NCBI GenBank assembly: GCA_964393335.1
Contig: CAYMTN010000048.1
Location: forward strand, 1-27,135
Source of the DNA: CAYMTN01 sp964393335
GTDB taxonomy: Bacteria > Chloroflexota > Anaerolineae > Aggregatilineales > Aggregatilineaceae
Length of the DNA stretch: 27,135 nucleotides
Reading direction: 5' to 3'
The first letter of the stretch is position 1. Each line of letters begins with the position of its first letter. Shown in pieces: positions 7,001 through 15,476 of this stretch. The notes under the pieces are model-generated. The model saw nothing but the letters and a program-made list of their open reading frames with translations, was not told the DNA's origin and made no database searches. The translations under genes and the position numbers were made by a program.

Positions 7001-7378
7001 TTATTCTTGCAGCGGCGGAATGCCCAGTTCCAGCCAGCGCAGAATATCACAGCGGGCGATTTCCCACATCTCGAGCAGGTCGTCGTCGGACCCTTTGAAG
7101 CGGTTGACCGACTGCTGGGCGCACAGCGTACAGCCGCGCAAGGCCCGGTAGCTGTCGGCATGGCAGGTCAGGCAGCCGTCGATGCGGATCATCATCAGGC
7201 TGAAGGCGAGCACGTCGGGGTCGTTTTCCGGGCGGAACAATACGTGATCAACCAGCCGCTGCCAGGTTTCGCCGCGCAGGGCGCGCAGCGACACGATCAC
7301 GCGGGGCGGGAACAGGACTTCGGCATCATTCTGATACACAGCCGCGATTCCTCTCACCACTCCTCTGGCGGTCGGCAC
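7001..7378 (-). CDS. CxxC-containing small protein downstream of nuoI
   Basis: I do not recognise the family. The longest reading gives 125 aa from a GTG at 7378. Better-placed GTG starts include 7360, 7357 and 7339; the last has AGAGG about 10 bases upstream, so the start is uncertain. Two CxxC motifs lie close together, GCLTCHAD and GCTLCAQQ, about 15 residues apart in the middle of the protein, followed by an acidic helix SDDDLLEMW. This could be a metal or cluster site, or a redox CxxC like that of AhpD-type proteins; neither is shown. It follows nuoI by about 100 bases with hairpins between, so it may be the last gene of the nuo operon. Confidence 0.62.
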   Translation of the reverse strand: MPTARGVVRGIAAVYQNDAEVLFPPRVIVSLRALRGETWQRLVDHVLFRPENDPDVLAFSLMMIRIDGCLTCHADSYRALRGCTLCAQQSVNRFKGSDDDLLEMWEIARCDILRWLELGIPPLQE

Positions 7379-7415
7379 CGCGCACGCCGCAGAGGGGGGA
7401 ATGGGTGCATGATGG

Positions 7416-7436
7416 AGGGGCGCATTATGCGCCCCT
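7416..7436. repeat. Perfect 21-bp palindrome downstream of nuoI
   Basis: AGGGGCGCAT (7416-7425) and its exact complement ATGCGCCCCT (7427-7436) flank a single base. It lies in the gap between nuoI and the CxxC gene. With no T run it is not a classic terminator. It resembles the inner palindrome at 5701-5722, suggesting one dispersed element family. Confidence 0.65.
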
Positions 7437-7457
7437 GAAAGATCGTCATCAGAAATG

Positions 7458-7482
7458 AACCCGTTCCGGCACGAGCCGGGTT
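7458..7482 (-). other. Hairpin overlapping the nuoI stop
   Basis: AACCCG (7458-7463) pairs with CGGGTT (7477-7482), and within it CCGGC pairs with GCCGG. On the reverse strand it forms immediately at the nuoI stop codon. No T run follows, so an mRNA 3'-end stabiliser or partial read-through structure is more likely than a full terminator. Confidence 0.4.
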
Positions 7483-8168
7483 TATGCGTCTTCGGAGTCG
7501 GCTGCGCCGGACTCTGCCGCCGCTGCCGCTTTGGCTTGAGCCTTGGCCTCTTTTTCGCGCTGTTTGATCACGTCTTTGTGTTCCCATCCGCCGCGAGCTT
7601 CGGCTTCCTCTTCGGCGCGGGTCGGCGCGATCGACTGCCAGTAGCGAAACTCTTTCGACAGCCGCTGTTTGTCGAAGATGTGCGCCGTCGTGCGGTCATA
7701 ACTCGCCAGTTCGTAATCGTGATCCATCTTGATCGCGTCGAACGGGCAGAACTCCGCGCACAGGCCGCAGTTCATACAAATGTCGATGTCGATGTAAAAC
7801 TCCTCCGGCTCCGGCACGGGGCGGCCCGTTTCGGGGTTGGTGCCGCGCACGATCCAGATGCACTGCGGCGGGCAGACCTTGGCACAGATGCCGCAGCTTG
7901 TACACCAGTCATGCCCGCGCCGGTCCAGGTCGGGGTGATCGTGATTGTCGATCACCAGGAAGGGGATAAACCGGAAGCGTTCCGGCACGGCCAGTTTTTC
8001 TTCCGGATATTCGACGGTGAAGATGCCGCGCGTGTCGATGCCCTGCCGCTGCGGGAAGGCCTCGTCCGGGACATGGCGGCGGAACCCCCACTTGATATCC
8101 TCGATGTAGGTGTTAACCAGGTGTTTTAAGGTGACCCCCAGGCCACGCATGACTCCCGATCCGTACAT
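7482..8168 (-). CDS. nuoI: NADH-quinone oxidoreductase subunit I
   Basis: The 228-aa ferredoxin-like subunit carries two complete CxxCxxCxxxC motifs: Cys89/92/95/99 and Cys131/134/137/141. In the family these bind the two 4Fe-4S clusters N6a and N6b that pass electrons to the terminal cluster N2 in NuoB. The N-terminal helix (MRGLGVTLKHLVNTY) fits the amphipathic anchor of NuoI. After about residue 190 there is an extra Lys/Ala/Glu-rich tail of low complexity that is not part of the core fold. AAGGAG lies 11 bases before ATG 8168. It follows nuoCD by 28 bases in the same operon. Confidence 0.96.
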   Translation of the reverse strand: MYGSGVMRGLGVTLKHLVNTYIEDIKWGFRRHVPDEAFPQRQGIDTRGIFTVEYPEEKLAVPERFRFIPFLVIDNHDHPDLDRRGHDWCTSCGICAKVCPPQCIWIVRGTNPETGRPVPEPEEFYIDIDICMNCGLCAEFCPFDAIKMDHDYELASYDRTTAHIFDKQRLSKEFRYWQSIAPTRAEEEAEARGGWEHKDVIKQREKEAKAQAKAAAAAESGAADSEDA

Positions 8169-8196
8169 AAGCGCTCACGCTCCTTGTCTGCTGTGG

Positions 8197-10038
<1,842 letters not shown>

Positions 10039-10082
10039 AATAACTCCTGTAAAAGTGGCTCACAGCCAATAACATCCAGCGG

Positions 10083-10772
10083 TTAGCTCTCAGCTTCTGG
10101 TTCCGCGTCAATCGATTCGGCAGCCGGGTGGGCGGCGGCGCGGCGCAGCAAGTACGCCTGGCGGGTGTCGACAATATCCGGGCCGAGAACCGGCACCGGG
10201 GCGGCATCACTGGGGCCGCGCCCGTACCAGGGCGTGCTGTTGTGGTTCGCCAGCGACTGCCCGTCGATCTTCTTTTGCAGTGCCATCAGGCCGTAGAGCA
10301 GGGCCTGCGGGGTGGGCGGGCAGCCGGGCACGTACACGTCAACCGGCACGTACTTGTCGATGCCGCTGACGACGTTGTAGCCCTCTTTGAACGGCCCGCC
10401 GCCGATGGCGCACGCGCCCATCGCCAGCACGTATTTTGGCTCGGCGATCTGGTTATACAGCCGCACAATCGGCACGACCATCTTTTTGGTGACGGTGCCG
10501 CTGACGATCATCAGGTCGGCCTGGCGCGGGCTGGCGCGCAGCACCTCCATGCCAAAACGCGCCTGGTCAAAGCGGCTGCTGGCGGTTGCGATCATCTCAA
10601 TCGCGCAGCACGCCAGCCCAAACGCCATCGGCCAGACGGAGTTACGGCGGCCCCAATTGTAGATCGTGTTGAGCAATTTGCCGACGTTGGTCACGGCCAC
10701 CGCTGACTGCATGCCCTCCGGTACCGGCACGTCCGGATCGTGTAATTCCTTCAGAAAATCATCATGAGTCAT
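10083..10772 (-). CDS. nuoB: NADH-quinone oxidoreductase subunit B
   Basis: The 229-aa protein has the four cysteines of the N2 4Fe-4S cluster: tandem Cys55-Cys56 in FGLACCAIEM, Cys121 in MGACAIGG and Cys151 in VPGCPPTP. N2 is the last cluster of complex I and reduces quinone. The C-terminal 70 residues are longer than the minimal subunit and Ala/Glu-rich. I chose ATG 10772 because it overlaps the stop of the upstream iscX gene as ATGA, a sign of coupled translation; an ATG at 10799 would add nine residues and overlap more deeply. GAGGAG lies about 14 bases upstream of the chosen start. Confidence 0.95.
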   Translation of the reverse strand: MTHDDFLKELHDPDVPVPEGMQSAVAVTNVGKLLNTIYNWGRRNSVWPMAFGLACCAIEMIATASSRFDQARFGMEVLRASPRQADLMIVSGTVTKKMVVPIVRLYNQIAEPKYVLAMGACAIGGGPFKEGYNVVSGIDKYVPVDVYVPGCPPTPQALLYGLMALQKKIDGQSLANHNSTPWYGRGPSDAAPVPVLGPDIVDTRQAYLLRRAAAHPAAESIDAEPEAES

Positions 10773-10996
10773 GACGCTTCGTTTATCTCCTCGTACCATT
10801 CCCGCAAGATTTCGGTCAACAATCCGTCATTTGCCAGGATCGGCTCGTCGGCAAATCCTGGCAAATCGATGATCCATTCCAATAACTGCTGCAATCCCAG
10901 GCTGTCGAGGTCGGCAGCGGGGTGCTGCTCGATCAGGCCCAGCACGATCTCGTAGGATGCTTCCCAATACAGCGGTTTGGGATCGTCAGCACACAT
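10769..10996 (-). CDS. iscX: IscX-like Fe-S assembly protein
   Basis: The product is 75 aa from ATG 10996, or 81 aa from a GTG at 11014; neither has a strong ribosome binding site. It matches the IscX pattern along its length: LYWEASYEIVLGLIEQHPAADL, the central LLEWIIDLPGFADEP, and the ending NDGLLTEILREWYEEI. This compares to the family 'W.D..eIa..L...hPd.Dp', 'wi.dLp.FdDdP' and 'NE..LeaI...W..E'. IscX is a small acidic protein that binds the cysteine desulfurase IscS and iron and tunes Fe-S cluster assembly. No other isc gene is nearby. Its stop overlaps the nuoB start, so it is co-translated with the Fe-S-rich Nuo subunits. Confidence 0.82.
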   Translation of the reverse strand: MCADDPKPLYWEASYEIVLGLIEQHPAADLDSLGLQQLLEWIIDLPGFADEPILANDGLLTEILREWYEEINEAS

Positions 10997-11060
10997 GGTC
11001 CAGTTTGCCGCCACCTATCTTAACACCGATGGCGATGACGATACAATCACGTTTGATGTA

Positions 11061-12464
11061 TCAGTCGCCTGCCGGTGTCGCTTCGAGCGTCGCTTCAGGT
11101 GTCGCTTCGAGTGTCGGTTCGGGTGTTGCTTCGGGCGCAGGTTCCGGTTCGGCCAGGGCGGGCGCGTTGTCCGCCAGCCACGCCTCAAAATCGGCGGTGA
11201 TGGCGGCGTCCGGTTCGCCTTGATACACGAACTGGAAGAGCGCCAATGTGCCATCGCCGCGATCGATCAAACCGAGCAGCAGTTCCTGGCCCTGAATATC
11301 CTGGCCGGACGCGGTCGTCTGGGCCGCCACCGTGATATGAATCGTTGCCACCGGCACGCCGCCGTACACTTCGGTCTGCGGTCCCTGGACGTCGTTTTCG
11401 TCCACTGCGATGCCGTTAGCGGCAAGCTGTGTCTCCAGATCGCTCCGCAGGAATTCCAACACTGTCAGCAGCGGGGCGGGATCGTCGTCGGCGGGCGGTT
11501 CCGTGCCGATCTGCTGCGCGAACTCGTCGATGGGCATGGAACTGGTGGCGATCATGGCGTTCGGGTTTTCGGCATGGACGAACTGGCCGGGGGCCACTTC
11601 CAGCCAGGGACCGGCGGGCGCTTCGCCCACAGGTTCTGCTTCGGGCGGCACCAGCTCCGGCGTGGCTTCGGCTGTCTCGCCTTCAGCAACGGGAGTCGCT
11701 TCGGCGGCAGGTGTTTCGCTCTCCGGCACCGCAGTTGCTCCGGCGACGGGCGTTTCGGCGACGGGCGTTTCAGGGACAGGCGTTGCCCCGCCTTCGGGTG
11801 TGGCTTGCGCGGTCGCTTCAGGCGCGCTGAGATCGCTCATGTTGGCGGCCAACCATGCCTGGAAATCGGCGTAGGCTGCCGGGCTGGGTTCGCTTTGCAG
11901 GGCGTAGGTCACGACGGTGATCGCGCCGTTGCCGCGATCGATCAGGCCGCGTGCCAGGTCCAGGCCAGGGAAGTCTTGCCCGCTGGGCGTCATCTGCGGT
12001 TGGACCACCACGTGCAGCAAGGCGACCGGCGTGTTGTCGATGATCTCGATCACCGGCCCGGTGATGGCACCCGGCTCAATCGTGATCTGGACACCCTGCG
12101 CCTGCTGTTCGAGGTCGTCGCTCATTTGCTGGAGCAGGTTGACGAGCGGGTAAGCGACGTCGTCTGCCGGGGCCTGGTAACCGCTGCTGGTGATGAATTC
12201 GTCCAGGGTCTGCTGCTGGTATTGGATCTGCGCCGGAATGGCCGGGTCGTCATACGTCAACTGGCCGGCGGCGACTTCTGCCCAATGGTCGGCGGACGCT
12301 TCTGGCACGGGGGTCGGGCTGGGGGTGGGGGTGGGCGTATACGTGGCGGTTGGCTCCGCCGAGAAGACGGTGGTCGATACACCCGAATCACCTACCAGCA
12401 CAAAAACAATTCCTAAAACGGCCAACAGTACGATAAGCGCAACAGTTTGCGAGCGTAGCGTCAT
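11061..12464 (-). CDS. Membrane-anchored protein with duplicated extracytoplasmic domain
   Basis: The family is not one I can name. The 467-aa product starts with a hydrophobic anchor (about 7-26) without a lipobox cysteine, then a Thr/Pro linker (TPTPTPSPTPVP). Two copies of a domain of about 155 residues follow, at about 60-215 and 287-440. Both copies contain W.EVA.GQ, a shared DEF, APLL or YPLV, and a strongly conserved stretch: SGQDFPGLDLARGLIDRGNG in the first and SGQDIQGQELLLGLIDRGDG in the second. Ala/Pro/Glu/Thr-rich linkers separate and end the copies. The product should face outside the membrane. AAGGAG lies 8 bases before ATG 12464. The function is unknown. Confidence 0.82.
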   Translation of the reverse strand: MTLRSQTVALIVLLAVLGIVFVLVGDSGVSTTVFSAEPTATYTPTPTPSPTPVPEASADHWAEVAAGQLTYDDPAIPAQIQYQQQTLDEFITSSGYQAPADDVAYPLVNLLQQMSDDLEQQAQGVQITIEPGAITGPVIEIIDNTPVALLHVVVQPQMTPSGQDFPGLDLARGLIDRGNGAITVVTYALQSEPSPAAYADFQAWLAANMSDLSAPEATAQATPEGGATPVPETPVAETPVAGATAVPESETPAAEATPVAEGETAEATPELVPPEAEPVGEAPAGPWLEVAPGQFVHAENPNAMIATSSMPIDEFAQQIGTEPPADDDPAPLLTVLEFLRSDLETQLAANGIAVDENDVQGPQTEVYGGVPVATIHITVAAQTTASGQDIQGQELLLGLIDRGDGTLALFQFVYQGEPDAAITADFEAWLADNAPALAEPEPAPEATPEPTLEATPEATLEATPAGD

Positions 12465-12480
12465 GCTTTGTGCTCCTTAA

Positions 12481-12934
12481 CGTGCATGGATTATTAAGTG
12501 GGGCACCAGTTCGCGCCACGCGATCCCGGTTGGGTGGTCCAATGGGCAAACTGGCTGCTCCATCAGTTTGATGCCAGCATTCCCTAAGTGTAGCCGAGAC
12601 TGCGCCAGCTTTCAAACGATTGTCTCGGCAAAACCGGCGGCGCGGGCCGAATCATGATGGATCGATCAATTTCCTATTGCAGAACTGGCGGATTTGGGTC
12701 ATTATTACAGCGGGATGCTGGCGAATGAGGTTTTCATGACTGCGCGGCTGTTATCCCCTGGCCCGGCGCTGACCTTGTGGTCGCGAGCGCGGTAGACGCG
12801 GCTGTTTCCTACACAAACAACTCACGCGATTGTTCCGCCTCTTACAGGGATACTGAGAGCGGAATCGTTCGTGTGCTAGTTTCAGGCAAACTACCGCTTG
12901 GAGAGGTGCCAAACGGCGTAGTGAGGCCCTGCCG
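12481..12934. other. Intergenic gap with no recognisable gene
   Basis: About 450 bases lie between the duplicated-domain gene and the promoter of the SufR-like regulator. Short open frames occur on both strands, but none has a convincing start, composition or similarity. I see no RNA gene or strong repeat here. Confidence 0.6.
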
Positions 12935-12950
12935 GTTGTCATTTGACAAC
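12935..12950. promoter_or_regulatory. 16-bp palindromic operator candidate
   Basis: GTTGTCA, two T, then TGACAAC forms a perfect inverted repeat. It overlaps the -35 box TTGACA (12943-12948) of the following regulator gene, an ideal place for an autorepressor. SufR proteins of cyanobacteria bind inverted repeats ending in CAAC/GTTG-type half sites, so the match to this gene's family is suggestive. Confidence 0.68.
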
Positions 12951-12972
12951 TCTCAAATGGGCATGATAAGAT
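12943..12972 (+). promoter_or_regulatory. Putative promoter of the SufR-like regulator
   Basis: A perfect -35 TTGACA (12943-12948) is followed 18 bases later by TAAGAT (12967-12972), which matches 4 of 6 positions of the -10 consensus. The following 50 bases are unusually AT-rich for this window. The gene starts at 13025. Confidence 0.55.
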
Positions 12973-13024
12973 TTATTAAATTTATAAACAATATCGTAAA
13001 TATGATAAAGCGAGTCGGCGAGCC

Positions 13025-13663
13025 ATGCAACAAACGAGACGACACATCCTCGAAATTCTCAAAGAACACAAAGAAGCCACTATCGACGAAATCGTCACAG
13101 CATTGAGCGCACGTATCGGCAAGATCACGGCGGTGACCGTGCGCCATCATCTTGAGATTCTGCGGGGCGATGGACTGGTGGCTGCCCCCACTGTTCGCCG
13201 CCGCAGCGCTCCGGGGCGTCCGCAGTACGTTTACACGCTGACGGAACGGGCCGCCGATCACTTCCCGAACAACTACCAGGGGCTGGCTTCGGGCCTGCTC
13301 CAGCAGATCAAGGACCAACTGCCGCCGGAGCAGGTAGTCCAGATTCTCGAAGGGGTTGCGGCGGAGATGGTCGACGACGCGATGGTGCCGGATGCGCCGC
13401 TGGAAGTGCGGTTGGATCATACCGTGTCGTACCTGAACAATCATGGGTATACGGCCTCGTGGAGCCGGAACCAGCAGGGGCATATCCTGTCGGTCACCAA
13501 CTGCCCGTACGAGCAGGTGACGTGCAGCAACCCTGAGCTGTGTAAGATGGACAAGCGCCTGATCGACGGGGTGCTCGGCGTGTACACCAAGCGGCTTTCG
13601 TCGCAGTTGGATGACGGCGAGGCCTGCAATTACCTGGTGCCAAGCGGAAACGGTACCGGCTGA
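13025..13663 (+). CDS. SufR-like Fe-S-sensing transcriptional regulator
   Basis: The 212-aa protein has an N-terminal winged helix-turn-helix of the DeoR/ArsR type (about 1-75), with TVRHHLEILRGDGLV as recognition helix and GRPQYVYTLT as wing. Its C-terminal part has four cysteines at 160, 167, 173 and 201 in CPYEQVTCSNPELC...EACNYLV. The pattern NCPY, then HPE/NPE-C, then a late C-x-Y closely follows SufR, where three of these cysteines bind a 4Fe-4S cluster and cluster loss lifts repression of suf genes. The regulated genes here are unknown; its own promoter has a perfect palindrome over the -35. Nearby iscX and nuo genes make a role in Fe-S homeostasis plausible. No strong ribosome binding site precedes ATG 13025. 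Confidence 0.85.
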   Translation: MQQTRRHILEILKEHKEATIDEIVTALSARIGKITAVTVRHHLEILRGDGLVAAPTVRRRSAPGRPQYVYTLTERAADHFPNNYQGLASGLLQQIKDQLPPEQVVQILEGVAAEMVDDAMVPDAPLEVRLDHTVSYLNNHGYTASWSRNQQGHILSVTNCPYEQVTCSNPELCKMDKRLIDGVLGVYTKRLSSQLDDGEACNYLVPSGNGTG

Positions 13664-13695
13664 GCGGCAACCATACCGCTTGCGCTGACTCGTGG

Positions 13696-13721
13696 CCCCT
13701 TGATTGTTTGAGGGGTTTTTT
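13696..13721 (+). terminator. Rho-independent terminator of the SufR-like gene
   Basis: CCCCT (13696-13700) pairs with AGGGG (13711-13715), followed by six T. It lies 33 bases after the stop. The reverse-strand kinase gene ends just beyond, at 13744. Confidence 0.75.
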
Positions 13722-13743
13722 CGATTCCATGTGGAGCATGGAC

Positions 13744-15294
13744 CTATATCTGGAGTGCGGGCAGCCAGATGGTGAAGGTGCTGCCCTGGTTGGGCGTGCT
13801 GCTGACGGTGATACTGCCCTCGTGGCGCGTGATGATCTCCTGGGCGATGGCCAGCCCCAGGCCAACGCCGCCTATGTCGCTATCACGGGTGCGATCGCTG
13901 CGATAAAAGCGGTTGAAGATGTGCGGCAGCGCCTGTGTCACGATGCCCACGCCGGTGTCCTGCACGGCGATGGTCACAAACGAGTCGCCGCCTTCGGTGC
14001 TGACTCCGAGCCGCACGCCGACGTGACCGGCTTCGGGCGTGTGCTGGATGGCGTTTTCGATCAGCACGCCGACCGCTCGCGCGAGCTGTACGGGGTCGGC
14101 AGTGACGGCGGGCGGCGCGTCAAGCCGCTGCACGACCAGCGTGATACGCTTCGCGGCGGCGGCTTCGTTGAAACGGATCGCCGCTTCCGACACCAGCCGG
14201 TTCAGGTCCACCGCTGTGCGCGCCATGCGCACCAGCCCGGCGTCATAACGTGACAGCTCCAACATGGCATCGACCAGCCGCGACAGCCGGTCGGTTTCGC
14301 GCTCCAGGGCCTGCAAATGCATCGAGAACTGGTCGGGCGTTGCCTGGCTCAACAGGTACTGGCGCATCTTGATATTGGTGACGGGCGTCCGCATCTCGAC
14401 TGCCGCGTCGGACAAAAACCGCGTTTCCAGGTCCTCCAATGCTTTGCGCTCCCTGACATCCGTCTGGATCACGACGAAACCGACCAGGTCAGACGCGGCG
14501 TCAAACACCGGGCTGATCGTCATCGCCAGGTAGAGCGGCGGGCGATCCGGCAGGGTGTAACGGACTTCGCCCTGCCAGGGCTGCGCCTGTTCGATGGCGG
14601 CGCGTATGGCGCGGGTTGTTTCGGGCAGGTCGGTTGTGGGCGGCCAGGCGATCCGGTCGCCGACGTGCGCGCCGGTCACGTCCCCGAGCAGGTCGAACCA
14701 TGCGGGGTTGGCGTACTGAACCGTGCCGTCCGGATCGATCAAGGCGATAGCTTCGCCCGCGTGGTGCAGGATCATCTCGAACAGGTTGCGCTCCTGGGTG
14801 AGTTGCGCGGCGTGTTCGAGCAGCGTCAGCGGATCGGCGCAGTCGGCTTCCTGTGCGGCGTCCGGGCCGCCGTCCAGCGCGCCGATGTTCTGCGCGATGC
14901 TTTCTTCCGCCATCAGGCGGGCTTCCAGGTCCGCCTGTTTGAGATAGAGGCGCACGCGTTTGCGCAGTTCGATCACGTCCGGCGGGGTGGTCAGGTAATC
15001 GTCGGCCCCGGCTTCAAATGCGGCGCGTTTGTACTGCGCGGGTCCCATGAGGATAAACGCGGTTTGGGCGAAACGCGGCTCTTGCGTCAATTCTGCGATC
15101 AGCGCCAGGGCCTGGCTGGTGGGTGGGCGCACCGCGACCAGGCACGTTGACGGCGGGTGCGTATCGGCTTCGGCCAGCAGGCTGGCAACGGTTGGAATCC
15201 ACTGGGCGGTTATGCCAATCTGGCCCAATTGACTGCGGACCCAGGTGCCAGCGGCTTCATCCTTGTCCAGAATAAAGACCGGCAGTGTGCTCAT
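13744..15294 (-). CDS. Degenerate hybrid sensor histidine kinase (receiver-PAS-HK)
   Basis: The 516-aa protein has a receiver-like domain (1-120), a short linker, a PAS domain (about 165-280) and a kinase core (285-516). In the dimerisation helix the usual SHELRTP reads AVEMRTP, so the phosphorylated histidine is Val299. In the receiver, the acid pair DKD (10-12) remains, but the phosphorylation site position falls in LVAVRPP with no Asp, and the switch lysine in DDYLTKP is Thr. The ATP-binding part is intact: N-box ENAIQH, G1 DTGVGI, F-box FNRFY and G2 GVGLGLA. It probably cannot autophosphorylate in the standard way. GGAGG lies 8 bases before ATG 15294. No partner response regulator is adjacent. 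Confidence 0.9.
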   Translation of the reverse strand: MSTLPVFILDKDEAAGTWVRSQLGQIGITAQWIPTVASLLAEADTHPPSTCLVAVRPPTSQALALIAELTQEPRFAQTAFILMGPAQYKRAAFEAGADDYLTTPPDVIELRKRVRLYLKQADLEARLMAEESIAQNIGALDGGPDAAQEADCADPLTLLEHAAQLTQERNLFEMILHHAGEAIALIDPDGTVQYANPAWFDLLGDVTGAHVGDRIAWPPTTDLPETTRAIRAAIEQAQPWQGEVRYTLPDRPPLYLAMTISPVFDAASDLVGFVVIQTDVRERKALEDLETRFLSDAAVEMRTPVTNIKMRQYLLSQATPDQFSMHLQALERETDRLSRLVDAMLELSRYDAGLVRMARTAVDLNRLVSEAAIRFNEAAAAKRITLVVQRLDAPPAVTADPVQLARAVGVLIENAIQHTPEAGHVGVRLGVSTEGGDSFVTIAVQDTGVGIVTQALPHIFNRFYRSDRTRDSDIGGVGLGLAIAQEIITRHEGSITVSSTPNQGSTFTIWLPALQI

Positions 15295-15476
15295 AGTAGA
15301 CGCCTCCGCGTTCGTGCGTTAGAGTATCTATCGGTTCGAGTATATGCCATCCGGGGCGATTGCGCGAAGGTGTCAGAGTTGGCGGCGCCGGTATTGGCGG
15401 CGTCGTAGCGGCGCGTGTGCGTGCCGGTAACCGGAAAATCTGATGTTGGGGGGCGTGTATTGGAATCGAGAGGACG

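Noticed and set aside
11064..11160. Periodic GTCGCTTCGA-like DNA as a possible CRISPR or satellite
   Set aside because: It is the coding sequence for the Glu-Ala-Thr-Pro tail of the duplicated-domain protein. There are no spacers of constant length.
10977..12416. 479-codon forward frame over the duplicated-domain gene
   Set aside because: It is rich in Arg, Gly and Phe with no known motif, and it covers a reverse gene with a membrane anchor, good ribosome binding site and internal domain duplication.
12777..13106. Short open frame running into the SufR-like gene
   Set aside because: It overlaps the promoter and start of the regulator in another frame and has no ribosome binding site or similarity.
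14390..14410. A frameshift or sequencing error as cause of the missing H-box histidine
   Set aside because: The frame stays intact on both sides with correct motifs, and His (CAC) to Val (GTC) needs two base changes. The receiver has also lost its acceptor, so true degeneration is more likely, though resequencing would settle it.
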